Origin: Mesobacillus maritimus
Lineage (GTDB): Bacteria > Bacillota > Bacilli > Bacillales > Cytobacillaceae
Length of the DNA stretch: 64,000 nucleotides
Reading direction: 5' to 3'
Assembly: GCF_023715205.1 (NCBI RefSeq)
Contig: NZ_JAMBNR010000004.1
Location: 248,001 to 312,000, forward strand
The position numbers were made by a program, and so were the translations under genes. Positions 42,766-51,200 of this stretch are shown one piece after another. Below the pieces are notes generated by a model, which did no database searches, was not told the origin of the DNA, and saw only the letters and a list, made by a program, of their open reading frames with translations. Each line of letters opens with the position of its first letter. The stretch's first letter is position 1.

Positions 42766-43524
42766 ATGAATAATCAAAATCAAATCTATGAAATCATGAA
42801 CGTATGTCTGTTAGCAGGGAAGATTATGTTAAGGAGTGGAGCGGAGACTTATCGGGTTGAAGATACAATGAGAAGAATTGCCCTGGCGTTTGGAATTGAG
42901 GAAACCCATAGCTATGTGACACCGACAGGAATTATGTTCTCTGCAGATTATGGTCAGCCTGAGACGACAAGACTTGTCAGGATTTCTGAGCGGACGACGG
43001 ATTTAAAGAAAGTAGCCTTAGTCAATGATGTTTCTCGGAGAATTAGTGGCGGTGTGATCGACCTAAATGAAGCGCGCCGTCAATTAAAAGAAATTGAAAG
43101 AGCTGACCTAATGTATCCGCTTTGGATGCAAATTTTTGCAGCCGGAATGGCCAGCGGTTGCTTTGCAATTATGTTTCTCGGTGGTTGGGGTGACTTTATA
43201 CCAGCGTTAATGGCTGGTGGGGCAGGATATTATTCATTTATTTTGTTTCATCGACTTATTCCCGTAAAGTTTTTCGCTGAATTCCTAGCCTCCGTGTTTA
43301 TTGGCGTCTGCTCTTCAATCTTTCTATTGATTGGGATTGGAAATGAGCTAGATAAAATCATTATCGGCGCAGTAATGCCGCTTGTACCAGGGCTTTTGAT
43401 TACAAATGCTGTTCGAGATTTGATGGCCGGTCATTTGGTGTCTGGCTTGTCAAAAGGAGCAGAGGCGTTTCTGACTGCATTTGCAATTGGGTCGGGAATT
43501 GCTGTTGTTTTATCATTGCAATAA
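42766..43524 (+). CDS. Threonine/serine exporter family protein, ThrE_1 (YjjP-like) subunit
   Basis: A 252-residue protein. The soluble N-terminal ThrE_1 domain begins IYEIMNVCLLAGKIMLRSGA and contains ETYRVEDTMRRIALAFGI and SYVTPTGIMFS. The C-terminal half has about five TM helices (IGAVMPLVPGLLITNAVRDL is typical). Together with the next gene it makes the two-part exporter, equivalent to YjjP/YjjB of E. coli, for amino acids or dicarboxylates such as succinate. I start at ATG 42766 close after GTGAGGAG; ATGs at 42748 and further upstream are in frame and cannot be excluded. Confidence 0.87.
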   Translation: MNNQNQIYEIMNVCLLAGKIMLRSGAETYRVEDTMRRIALAFGIEETHSYVTPTGIMFSADYGQPETTRLVRISERTTDLKKVALVNDVSRRISGGVIDLNEARRQLKEIERADLMYPLWMQIFAAGMASGCFAIMFLGGWGDFIPALMAGGAGYYSFILFHRLIPVKFFAEFLASVFIGVCSSIFLLIGIGNELDKIIIGAVMPLVPGLLITNAVRDLMAGHLVSGLSKGAEAFLTAFAIGSGIAVVLSLQ

Positions 43525-43541
43525 ATACTTGGGGGACGGAC

Positions 43542-43997
43542 ATGATTTATTTGGAACAGCTTATTACTAGCTTCATTGCATCCGCCGCATTTGGTGTAAT
43601 CTTCAACGCGCCAAAAGAATCCTTAGTAAAATGCGGATTATCAGGTATGTTAGGCTGGATTGTGTACTATTTGCTAACATCATATGGATACGGGACCGTG
43701 TTAGGGACCCTTGCAGCATCCTTTCTTATTGCATTTATTAGTCATCTATTTGCTAAGCATTATAAAATGCCGATGATTATTTTTAGTGTAGCGGGAGTCA
43801 TTCCGCTTGTACCAGGTGGATTGGCATACGATACAATGAGGAATTTTGTGGAAAATGACTACAATACAGGCATAGCACTAGGTGTTAAGGCACTAATGAT
43901 ATCAGGAGCCATTGCCGTGGGACTAATCTTCTCGGAAGTGTTAAATTATGTCATCCGGAAATCCGCGATTCATCCTTATAATAGTAGTAATAAATGA
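43542..43997 (+). CDS. Threonine/serine exporter family protein, ThrE_2 (YjjB-like) subunit
   Basis: A 151-residue protein with four to five TM helices, the ThrE_2 (DUF3815) partner. Conserved blocks are SFIASAAFGVIFNAPKESL, then GTLAASFLIAFISHLFAKHY and VIPLVPGGLAYDTMRNFVEN, the last mirroring the PLVPG loop in the first subunit. It starts 17 bases after the first subunit with GGGGGA upstream, so the two are one operon. Confidence 0.88.
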   Translation: MIYLEQLITSFIASAAFGVIFNAPKESLVKCGLSGMLGWIVYYLLTSYGYGTVLGTLAASFLIAFISHLFAKHYKMPMIIFSVAGVIPLVPGGLAYDTMRNFVENDYNTGIALGVKALMISGAIAVGLIFSEVLNYVIRKSAIHPYNSSNK

Positions 43998-44199
43998 TTA
44001 ACTAGAGTGTTTGCCTGCTGCATTTTGGAGCGCAGGCCGCACCTTGCGTCCCTTATGCATTACTTTAAGGATATTGCCGATTTAATTACTGTGACGACAG
44101 TGTTTTTCGACTTTTAGTCAATAAAACTACATGATTGGTTCATTTCTCGGGAAATACGACATGGAAATGACAAAGAGAATGTCGTTAAACGAGAATCCA

Positions 44200-44248
44200 G
44201 AAAAAAACAAAGCGCTCTTCCATTTTATTTAGGAAGTGCGCTTTGTTT
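44200..44248. terminator. Bidirectional terminator between convergent genes
   Basis: The 15-bp stem ACAAAGCGCTCTTCC / GGAAGTGCGCTTTGT is flanked by an A-run and TTTTG. It serves both the ThrE pair and the oxidoreductase gene. The 200 bases before it hold nothing I can name. Confidence 0.85.
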
Positions 44249-44258
44249 TGGGAGTTTT

Positions 44259-45245
44259 TTATAGTTTTACAATTGTTCTACCGCGAGCTTCTCCTTTTAA
44301 TATAGTAGCTAAAGCAGTTGGGAGGTTTTCAAGCGTAATTTCATTTTTTATAGATTGAAGCAGTTCATTAGGCTTTAAGTCGGTTGCCATTCGTTTCCAT
44401 AAATCTGCTCTAACCTCCATTGGACAGAACACAGAATCAATCCCTAGGACATTTACTCCTCTCAAGATAAAAGGAAAAACGGTCGCTGCTACATCTGTTC
44501 CACCTGTTAACCCACTTACCGCTACCGATCCATTGTACTGCAGCTTACTTACGATGCTGCTTAAGGTGCTTCCTCCAACAGGATCAACTGCAGCAGCCCA
44601 TAATTGTTTATCGAGAGGTCTAAATTTATCGCCGGTCACATCAGACCGGGAAATCACCTCAGCTGCACCAATGCTAGTTAAATACGAATGCTCAGATTCC
44701 TTTCCGGTACTTGCGACTACATGATATCCCCGTTTAGCAAGCATAGCGACTGCAATACTGCCAACTCCTCCAGTTGCTCCAGTCACAAGCACCTTCCCTT
44801 TTTCAGGTCTTAATCCATTTTCTTCGAGACGATGTACAGAAAGAGCCGCTGTAAAACCTGCTGTTCCTAATATCATTGATTCCTCTAGAGTAAGCCCATC
44901 GGGAAGAGGCACAATCCTATCACCAGGAATCCGAGCGTACTCACTGTAACCGCCAGTATGGGAGACGCCAATTTCATAACTAGTGGCAATGATCTCTTGT
45001 CCTGGTTTAAAGCGACTATCTTTTGACTCTACGATGGTTCCAGCAAGATCAATTCCTGGAATCATAGGGTAGGTTTGGACAATTTTTCCGTTTGGTATGC
45101 TAGCAAGTCCATCCTTATAATTTACGCTTGAATAAGCAACCTTTATGGTTACATCTCCTTCAGAAAGGTCACCAAGTGTGACCTGTTGGATATTCGCTGT
45201 AAAGCCTTCATCTTTTTTATTGACTACAAACGCACGAAAATTCAT
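44259..45245 (-). CDS. YhdH/AcuI-family quinone oxidoreductase (acrylyl-CoA reductase-like)
   Basis: A 328-residue medium-chain dehydrogenase/reductase without zinc ligands. The GroES-like N-domain has YSSVNYKDGLA and YPMIPGIDLAGTIVES, and the Rossmann motif is VLVTGATGGVGSIAVAML (about 150-168). It ends GRTIVKL as usual. The family (E. coli YhdH/AcuI, B. subtilis YhfP) reduces acrylyl-CoA to propionyl-CoA or acts on quinones with NADPH. It is a single gene; an Fnr box lies 126 bases before its start, but that box may serve the divergent operon instead. Confidence 0.9.
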   Translation of the reverse strand: MNFRAFVVNKKDEGFTANIQQVTLGDLSEGDVTIKVAYSSVNYKDGLASIPNGKIVQTYPMIPGIDLAGTIVESKDSRFKPGQEIIATSYEIGVSHTGGYSEYARIPGDRIVPLPDGLTLEESMILGTAGFTAALSVHRLEENGLRPEKGKVLVTGATGGVGSIAVAMLAKRGYHVVASTGKESEHSYLTSIGAAEVISRSDVTGDKFRPLDKQLWAAAVDPVGGSTLSSIVSKLQYNGSVAVSGLTGGTDVAATVFPFILRGVNVLGIDSVFCPMEVRADLWKRMATDLKPNELLQSIKNEITLENLPTALATILKGEARGRTIVKL

Positions 45246-45370
45246 TCAGCTAAACCTCCTTCTAATCCTTACTTATAGTATAGGCGAGTTTGTTCCCAGC
45301 TTCTAGGGGGATTCCAAACTTCCCCAGTGAAAAATTCCCAACACCAAAAATAGGTCGAAAAAACAAAAGA

Positions 45371-45386
45371 TGTGACGTACTTCACA
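45371..45386. promoter_or_regulatory. Fnr box in the divergent region before the molybdenum-enzyme operon
   Basis: TGTGACGTACTTCACA is an exact TGTGA-N6-TCACA palindrome. On the plus strand a TAGTAT -10-like box ends at 45414, giving about -42.5. On the minus strand no -10 fits at the standard distance. Plus-strand use would give a leader of about 370 bases that contains the MITE copy A. Confidence 0.7.
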
Positions 45387-45420
45387 TACGCTAGTTTCGT
45401 TCATCAATTAGTATTTTAGT

Positions 45421-45571
45421 AAGGCTGATTTCGTAATGATTGTTGTTTAGAATCCTAAAGCCGATTTTAACGATAGACAAGCTTTTTTGGCATTATTCCT
45501 TAGTTTGTAAGCTCTTTTCTCCTCTTTATGAAATTACTCTGAAATGCAACAAAGTTTGAGGAAAGAGCCTT
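45421..45571 (+). mobile_element. MITE-like element (copy A, best preserved)
   Basis: A 151-bp element whose tips AAGGCTGATTTCGTAATGATTGTTG and the reverse complement AAGGCTCTTTCCTCAAAC are imperfect terminal inverted repeats (17 of 25 positions). It is flanked by TAGT on both sides (45417-45420 and 45572-45575). The inside has no reading frame. GCTCTTTTCTC and GAGGAAAGAGC can form an internal hairpin. Confidence 0.78.
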
Positions 45572-45696
45572 TAGTAAAGATAGATTTATTGAAGATGAAA
45601 TGACGAAGTAGTGGGGTGACGTTAGAAGAGATTAATCAAACGTATGCTTGAATAAGTTGTCACATAAAAGTCACAAACAATAGCTGATATAACACT

Positions 45697-45705
45697 ATTC
45701 ACAAA
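45697..45705 (-). promoter_or_regulatory. ResD-like site before the molybdenum-enzyme operon
   Basis: The minus strand reads TTTGTGAAT, the published B. subtilis ResD consensus. A second GTCACAAAC lies nearby at 45670-45678. The site is 87 bases before the first gene. ResD is an oxygen-limitation regulator, so this suits the operon, but nine bases is a short match. Confidence 0.45.
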
Positions 45706-45791
45706 GTGTTTACATTTAAAACCGAAGTAGGCAAAAACTGCATGGTATGATGATTTTCGAACTCAAGAAACTCACGAGGAGGTAGAACGCA

Positions 45792-46973
45792 ATGTTTAAA
45801 CTAGAAAAATCATTTTATTCAAAAACTAGTATGTATTCCTTTTTTGCGATAGTCATTTTGTTCTTTTTAATGTGGGTATCCACTTCACAATTTCTTCATA
45901 TAGATATGGCCTTATTGGGTTATATGATTGGAACTGGGGTTTTTGCAATCGGCCTTGTTATTCGTTTCAGTTTCTGGATTTACCGTGCAGCAACAAACAA
46001 GGTAGCTACACGGAGTGTTAAAAACTTATTCACGAAAGAACGAATGAAGCGTAATGCCAAATCGATTACTAAAACTCTTATCGATAACATCCTCTTGCAA
46101 AAATTCATCTTTAAACGCGGACTATACCGCGGAATTCAACACATCATGATTTCATGGGGCTGTATTATTTCGTTTGCTTTTACTTTCGGTTTAACGTTTG
46201 GGTGGTTTCGTTTTGATTTAGTTGATCCTGAAACGTATCAAATGGTTGCCTTTAATATCCCATTAATTACAATGGCTGCTCATGGATGGCTAGCAGAAAT
46301 CTTTTATAACATGCTAAATATCGGTGCAGTTATGGTACTAATTGGTGTTTCAATGGCTTTGTTCCGCCGAATCAGAGACTACGATGTGAAAGTTACTCAG
46401 CGCTTTGAGTTTGACCTTTTACCCTTATATATTTTACTTGCCGTAACTGGAACGGGATTAGCACTTACAGTTTCGTATAAGTTCCTTGATGGTTGGATGC
46501 ACCCACATATTTCACTGGTTCATCAAATTACAGTTGTCGTAATGTTGATGTACTTTCCGTTCGGTAAATTATTTCATGTTCCAATTCGTCCGCTAGCTAC
46601 TGCGGTACCGATGAGTTACCAAGAAACATTAAAAGTAGACACAAAGACTTGTAAAAGTTGTGCTCAACCATACAGTAATGATGACCAAATTGCAGACGTA
46701 CAAGCGATTTTAAAGCAGCAAAGTTTTGACCTACAACTAGCAGATGGGACGTATTTATCAGATTACTGTCCAGCATGTCGACGTAGAATGCGCGCTTTAA
46801 AACAAATGAATCTAGAAGCTCCAAAAGGAAATCCATATGGTCCAGTTAATACGAATAATGGCATTCATATTTCTGGCTTTGGAAAAAAACGTACAGATGA
46901 CTTTTATGGAATAGAAGAAGATGTAAAGAAAGACTTAGGGGAGGAAAAAGAATATGAGCCAGTTTCTCGTTAA
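45792..46973 (+). CDS. NarI/DsrM-like membrane cytochrome b-type subunit with C-terminal four-cysteine tail
   Basis: A 393-residue protein with about six TM helices (20-38, 42-62, 117-140, 160-185, 220-240 and 258-280). His residues sit in or near the later helices (RGIQHIMIS, MAAHGWLAE, SLVHQITVVVMLMYFPFGKLFH), which is the look of NarI/DsrM/HdrE diheme cytochrome b subunits that oxidise menaquinol. The soluble tail has two CxxC pairs (TCKSCAQP at about 290 and YCPACRRR at about 325), like a zinc ribbon or rubredoxin-like site, which NarI lacks. GAGGAGG precedes the ATG. It overlaps the molybdenum enzyme gene by 20 bases, so it is probably its membrane electron donor. Confidence 0.7.
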   Translation: MFKLEKSFYSKTSMYSFFAIVILFFLMWVSTSQFLHIDMALLGYMIGTGVFAIGLVIRFSFWIYRAATNKVATRSVKNLFTKERMKRNAKSITKTLIDNILLQKFIFKRGLYRGIQHIMISWGCIISFAFTFGLTFGWFRFDLVDPETYQMVAFNIPLITMAAHGWLAEIFYNMLNIGAVMVLIGVSMALFRRIRDYDVKVTQRFEFDLLPLYILLAVTGTGLALTVSYKFLDGWMHPHISLVHQITVVVMLMYFPFGKLFHVPIRPLATAVPMSYQETLKVDTKTCKSCAQPYSNDDQIADVQAILKQQSFDLQLADGTYLSDYCPACRRRMRALKQMNLEAPKGNPYGPVNTNNGIHISGFGKKRTDDFYGIEEDVKKDLGEEKEYEPVSR

Positions 46974-49083
46974 GGAAGGCGTAAAAAATCAGATTCGTAA
47001 AGGCGAAAAATTAGTAACCACACATTGTTGTTATTGTGGAATGCAGTGTGGGATGCATATACGAGTAAACGAAAAGACCAATAAGGTGGTTGGGGTTGAA
47101 CCCCGTTATGACTGGGTGCTAACTAGAGGGAAAATGTGCCCTAAAGGGGTAACAGCTTATCAAACAGTCGACCATCCAGATCGAATTAAGCGTCCACTGA
47201 TTAAAAAGAATGGTCAATTTGTAGAGTCTTCTTGGGATGAAGCACTTGATTTGATTGAGAATAAATATAAAGAACTCCAAAGAAATTACGGCAAAGATAG
47301 CCTTTCTGTATACGGCGGTGTATCGATGACAAACGAGAAGTGTTATTTAGTCGGTAAATATGCTCGTGTTGCTTTAGGAACACGTTATCTCGATTATAAT
47401 GGCCGTTATTGTATGAGTTCTGCGGCTGGTGGGTTTAATAAAACACTCGGTATGGACCGAGGATCCACTCTTCCGTGGACAGAGTTAGAACACACAGACT
47501 GTTTCTTCATGGCTGGTTCAAATACAGCAGAATGTCATCCTACAAGTATTCAGTGGTTCTGGAAAGCAAAAGACAAAGGCGCAAAAATTATTGTTGCAGA
47601 TCCTCGTGAAACGGCAACAGCAAGGGTAGCGGATGTTCATTTGGACCTACTACCTGGCACAGACTCTGCCTTAGCGAATGGAATTATGCATCTGTTAATC
47701 AAACATGATTATGTGGACAATGAATATGTTCAAGAGCGTTGCAATAATTTTGGAGAATTAAAAGAAATGACGGCAAAGTTTACGCCTGAATATACATCGA
47801 AAATTACTGGAATTTCAGTCGAAAAAATTGTTAAAGCTGCTCATATCTTCGGAAAATCTCCACGTTCTGTTGTAATGTTTGCTCGTGGGGCTGAACAGCA
47901 AACTGCTGGGGTAGACAATGTAAGCTTATATACGTCAATGGCTTTACTTCGAGGCCAAATTGGAAAGTTTGCTTCAGGTGTTGCAACATTCACGGGTCAA
48001 GGAAACGGTCAAGGTGGACGTGAACATGGACAAAAGTCAGACTTACTTCCAGGCTACCGTAAACTAACGGACCCAAAGGCAGTTGAGTACATCTCTGGAG
48101 TTTGGGGAATCAAGCCAGAAGAAATGCCAAAACCTGGGGTATCTGCTTATGAAATGTTTGATCTTATGAAAAATAAAACAATTCGTGGGTTACATGTTAT
48201 CTGTTCAAATCCAGTAGTATCTTCACCAAATATTAACCATGTTTATGAAGCTTTGAGAGAACTAGATTTCCTGGTTGTTAGTGATTTCTTCCTTTCAGAA
48301 ACAGCTGAACTTGCTGATGTTGTTCTTCCAGCAACAACTTGGGCTGAAGACGAAGGAACAACAACAAATATCGAAGGTCGTGTAATCCATATTCGAAAAG
48401 TAGTTGAACCAATCGGAGAGTCCAAGCCGGACTGGGAAATTATGAGTCTTATTGCTGAGCGTATGGGTAAGGGAAAACATTTCCAATACCGTGAACCACG
48501 AGAAATCTTCAATGAACTTCGCCTCGCTTCAAAAGGCGGTAAAGCAGATTATTATGGTGTCACATATGAAAAGATTGATGAGCAAGATGGAGTATTCTGG
48601 CCAGCACCTACTGAAGACCACCCAGGTTCACCAAGCGTCTTTAAAGAGAAGTTTGCAACAGAAGATGGGAAAGCAAATCTTGCAGTTTGTGATTGGAAAG
48701 GTCCAGCTGAGGTAAAGTCCACTGAATATCCAATCTGGTTAACGACAGGTCGCGTGGTTTTCCATTACCTATCTGGTAATCAGACTAGACGTGTGGGCTT
48801 CTTGAAAGAACAATGTCCAGAACCATTTGTCGAGATGCATCCAGAATTAGCTAGTCAATACCAAGTAATAAATGGTGAAAAAGTGAAATTGACAACTCCG
48901 CGTGGGGACATGATTGTCCCAGTTAAAATAACGAAAGCCATCCGTAAAGATGTCGTATTTGTTCCTTATCATTGGGGAAAAGAATTGGCAGTTAATCAAT
49001 TAACAAGCCCGGCGTTAGACCCTATCTCACGGATGCCTGAATTTAAAGTTTGTCCAGTGAAACTAGAAAAACTTGCAAAGTAA
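46954..49083 (+). CDS. Molybdopterin oxidoreductase, nitrate-reductase (NasA/NarB/NapA) type, cytoplasmic
   Basis: A 709-residue Mo-bisMGD enzyme with no Tat signal. The N-terminal [4Fe-4S] site is Cys25, Cys28, Cys32 and Cys62 (HCCYCGMQCGMH and KMCPKG). The molybdenum ligand is Cys153 in NGRYCMSSAAGG; the Cys-Met-x-Ser wording is that of nitrate reductases, whereas formate dehydrogenases have Cys/Sec-His. Domain IV ends with the MGD-binding RHWG-like VPYHWGKELAVNQLTSPALD. The gene context (membrane subunit, ferredoxin, Rieske, nirB nearby, Fnr and ResD sites) favours nitrate reduction for energy or assimilation. The substrate is inferred, not proven. Confidence 0.8.
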   Translation: MSQFLVKEGVKNQIRKGEKLVTTHCCYCGMQCGMHIRVNEKTNKVVGVEPRYDWVLTRGKMCPKGVTAYQTVDHPDRIKRPLIKKNGQFVESSWDEALDLIENKYKELQRNYGKDSLSVYGGVSMTNEKCYLVGKYARVALGTRYLDYNGRYCMSSAAGGFNKTLGMDRGSTLPWTELEHTDCFFMAGSNTAECHPTSIQWFWKAKDKGAKIIVADPRETATARVADVHLDLLPGTDSALANGIMHLLIKHDYVDNEYVQERCNNFGELKEMTAKFTPEYTSKITGISVEKIVKAAHIFGKSPRSVVMFARGAEQQTAGVDNVSLYTSMALLRGQIGKFASGVATFTGQGNGQGGREHGQKSDLLPGYRKLTDPKAVEYISGVWGIKPEEMPKPGVSAYEMFDLMKNKTIRGLHVICSNPVVSSPNINHVYEALRELDFLVVSDFFLSETAELADVVLPATTWAEDEGTTTNIEGRVIHIRKVVEPIGESKPDWEIMSLIAERMGKGKHFQYREPREIFNELRLASKGGKADYYGVTYEKIDEQDGVFWPAPTEDHPGSPSVFKEKFATEDGKANLAVCDWKGPAEVKSTEYPIWLTTGRVVFHYLSGNQTRRVGFLKEQCPEPFVEMHPELASQYQVINGEKVKLTTPRGDMIVPVKITKAIRKDVVFVPYHWGKELAVNQLTSPALDPISRMPEFKVCPVKLEKLAK

Positions 49084-49160
49084 AAAAGCAAAGTGAGAGG
49101 CTTTCTTCATGCCATTTGAAAGAAGAGGGCCCTCCGCTTTCCTAAGGAGGAACGGCCAGA

Positions 49161-49709
49161 ATGAATAAAATTATGTATCTTGAATTTGAACGCTGTATCG
49201 GTTGCCGTGCTTGTCAGGCAGCTTGCCGTGAGTGTGGAGACCATGATGCAAAAGAACGGAACTATGTAGAATACGTCGACTTTACGGAATCACGCCAAAC
49301 TTTCCCGATGCTATGTATGCAATGTAAAGATCCAGCATGTGCTCGTGTTTGTCCGGCCAATGCGATTCAAATTACGGAAGAAGGGGTTGTTTTATCTGCA
49401 ATGGAAGAGAAATGTATTGGTTGCCGTAACTGTACATTTGGTTGTCCATTTGGAATTCCTAAATTCGACTTTGAAAAGAATAAAATGTACAAATGTGATA
49501 TGTGTTATGACCGTACAAGAGATGATATCCCGCCAATGTGTGCTTCTGTATGTCCAAGTGAAGCGATTCGTTTTATCGACTTCGATGAAATGCAACAGTT
49601 AAGAAGAAGACGTACACAAATGAACCTTGTTGAAGGGAAAAAACCTCAAGAAGGAAATAAATGGGATTATGTGCCGGAATTCTTTGGAGTCTATACAGAT
49701 TCCCAGTAA
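49161..49709 (+). CDS. 4Fe-4S ferredoxin subunit (DmsB/NrfC-like)
   Basis: A 182-residue cytoplasmic electron-transfer protein with four cysteine clusters: CIGCRACQAAC, CMQCKDPACARVC, CIGCRNCTFGC and CDMCYDR followed by CASVCP. This is the layout of DmsB/NrfC/NarH-like subunits that carry up to four [4Fe-4S] clusters. CTAAGGAGGAACG precedes the ATG. It follows the molybdenum enzyme by 77 bases and should shuttle electrons to it. A terminator follows it, so the first three genes may form their own transcript. Confidence 0.9.
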   Translation: MNKIMYLEFERCIGCRACQAACRECGDHDAKERNYVEYVDFTESRQTFPMLCMQCKDPACARVCPANAIQITEEGVVLSAMEEKCIGCRNCTFGCPFGIPKFDFEKNKMYKCDMCYDRTRDDIPPMCASVCPSEAIRFIDFDEMQQLRRRRTQMNLVEGKKPQEGNKWDYVPEFFGVYTDSQ

Positions 49710-49733
49710 GGATAAGCATTGTTAAGTGAATGT

Positions 49734-49782
49734 GAGCTGGTCCAAGGTGAGCGCTAAGTTCTTTAGGGCCGGCTCGTTTTTA
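49734..49782 (+). terminator. Terminator after the ferredoxin subunit
   Basis: GAGCTGGTCC pairs with GGGCCGGCTC (two G-T wobbles) around a 27-base apical region, followed by GTTTTTATT. Confidence 0.72.
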
Positions 49783-49894
49783 TTATTCCTTCGAAAAAAA
49801 TGACCATACACGACCTAAGAATGTTTGAAACTGAAAGGCTCATACTAAGGGGTAAAATCTTAGAGCTAAAAAAATAGATAAAAGAGGTGCTTTT

Positions 49895-50635
49895 ATGTTA
49901 AAAGGCAATGTCCTCGCGGTTACAAGTGGTAAAGGTGGAGTTGGAAAATCCTCTTTATCAGTGAATCTTGCGCTTGCGCTTCAAAAGTTAGGAAAATCAG
50001 TTGCCATTATTGATTTAGATATATACGGATTTAGTATTCCAAAAATCTTGAATATCGATTATAAACCAAAAACATTTAATGGTAAAATCATCCCCGTTGA
50101 AACAAAAGGAATTAAACTAATGTCGATGGGATTTTTGGTAAATGGGAATGACCCAATTGTTTGGCGCGGACCTATGTTAGGAAAAATGATTGAGCATTTT
50201 ACAAAGGATGTTCTGTGGGGAGAGCTCGACTATTTTATTCTCGATATGCCTCCTGGAACTGGGGATGTTGCACTAGATATGCATCTCATGATTCCAGAAA
50301 GCAAAGAAATTGTCGTCACAACTCCTCATAAAGCAGCAGCCTATGTTGCTGAACGAGCTGGAAGCATGGCGATGAAAAGTAATCATGAGGTTATTGGTGT
50401 AGTCGAAAATATGTCGTATTTTACACCACCAAATGGTGATGAAAAATATTTTATCTTTGGCAAAGGTGGAGGAGAAGAGCTTGCTTCTCAGTTAGGTGTA
50501 GAACTATTAGGGAAATTGCCAATCCAAGAGCCCAATGAATCTAATGATGCACCATCTATTGCAAAAGAAGGCACACAGCTTGAGAGGGCATACTTAAATC
50601 TTGCTCAGAAAATTGATGAAAAATATAACGGTTAA
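49895..50635 (+). CDS. Mrp/NBP35-like P-loop ATPase without CxxC
   Basis: A 246-residue ParA-superfamily ATPase. The deviant Walker A is SGKGGVGKSS (residues 11-20), switch I/II are IIDLDIYGFSIP and LDMPPGTGDVA, and the MRP signature region is VVENMSYF. In Fe-S carrier Mrp/ApbC proteins a CxxC follows this signature; here the spot reads TPPNGDEKYFIFG, as in the SalA-type Mrp proteins of Bacillus. The N-terminal DUF59 domain of SalA is absent, while a separate DUF59 protein is encoded at 23738. Its place between ferredoxin and Rieske genes suggests maturation of this redox complex (inference). Confidence 0.82.
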   Translation: MLKGNVLAVTSGKGGVGKSSLSVNLALALQKLGKSVAIIDLDIYGFSIPKILNIDYKPKTFNGKIIPVETKGIKLMSMGFLVNGNDPIVWRGPMLGKMIEHFTKDVLWGELDYFILDMPPGTGDVALDMHLMIPESKEIVVTTPHKAAAYVAERAGSMAMKSNHEVIGVVENMSYFTPPNGDEKYFIFGKGGGEELASQLGVELLGKLPIQEPNESNDAPSIAKEGTQLERAYLNLAQKIDEKYNG

Positions 50636-50669
50636 ATAGAAATAGATAGTTGAACGGGAGGATTGTAAG

Positions 50670-51200
50670 ATGACGGAGGATAGAAAGAAAAACAACCAGT
50701 CAGCAAATGATCAAGATATGATGAAATTGGTTGATAATTTAAATCGAAAAGAGGACGTGAATCTAAACCGTCGTGCGTTTTTGAAAGCATCCTTTGGAAC
50801 AACGGTTGCGCTTGGCTTAGCAACAACCCCATTTGGTGTAATCTCAGCTGTTCGTAGTGAAAAAGAGGATAGCAATCAGGTTGAAATTGCGTCTGTAGAT
50901 GAGTTGGCGATTGGGGAGGCCAAAAATTTCAATTATCCAACTGAAGATGAACCAGCTGTTTTAGTAAGAACTCCTGATGATCGTTATGTTGCTTACAATA
51001 ATAAGTGTACACATCTACAATGTCCGGTCTTTTATGAGAAAAAAGATAATGTATTGCTCTGCCCTTGTCATAAAGGATATTTTGATGTTAACAATGGTCA
51101 CCCAGTCGCAGGACCACCACAGAGAGAATTACCGAAAATCCTTCTAGAAGTGAAAGATGGAAAGGTGTTGGCTGTTGGGAGGGAATATCGTCATGGATAA
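50670..51200 (+). CDS. Tat-type membrane-anchored Rieske [2Fe-2S] protein
   Basis: A 176-residue protein. A twin-arginine signal/anchor is at about 38-62 (NLNRRAFLKASFGTTVALGL). The Rieske domain (about 75-176) has box 1 CTHLQCPV and box 2 CPCHKGYFD, giving two Cys and two His for the [2Fe-2S] cluster on the outer face. Box 1 has Gln where quinol-oxidase Rieske proteins have Gly, and box 2 lacks the usual SG after CPCHG. No cytochrome bc subunits are near, so this is not an ordinary QcrA operon. AACGGGAGGATTG precedes the ATG. It probably passes electrons between quinol and the neighbouring membrane subunit. Confidence 0.85.
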   Translation: MTEDRKKNNQSANDQDMMKLVDNLNRKEDVNLNRRAFLKASFGTTVALGLATTPFGVISAVRSEKEDSNQVEIASVDELAIGEAKNFNYPTEDEPAVLVRTPDDRYVAYNNKCTHLQCPVFYEKKDNVLLCPCHKGYFDVNNGHPVAGPPQRELPKILLEVKDGKVLAVGREYRHG

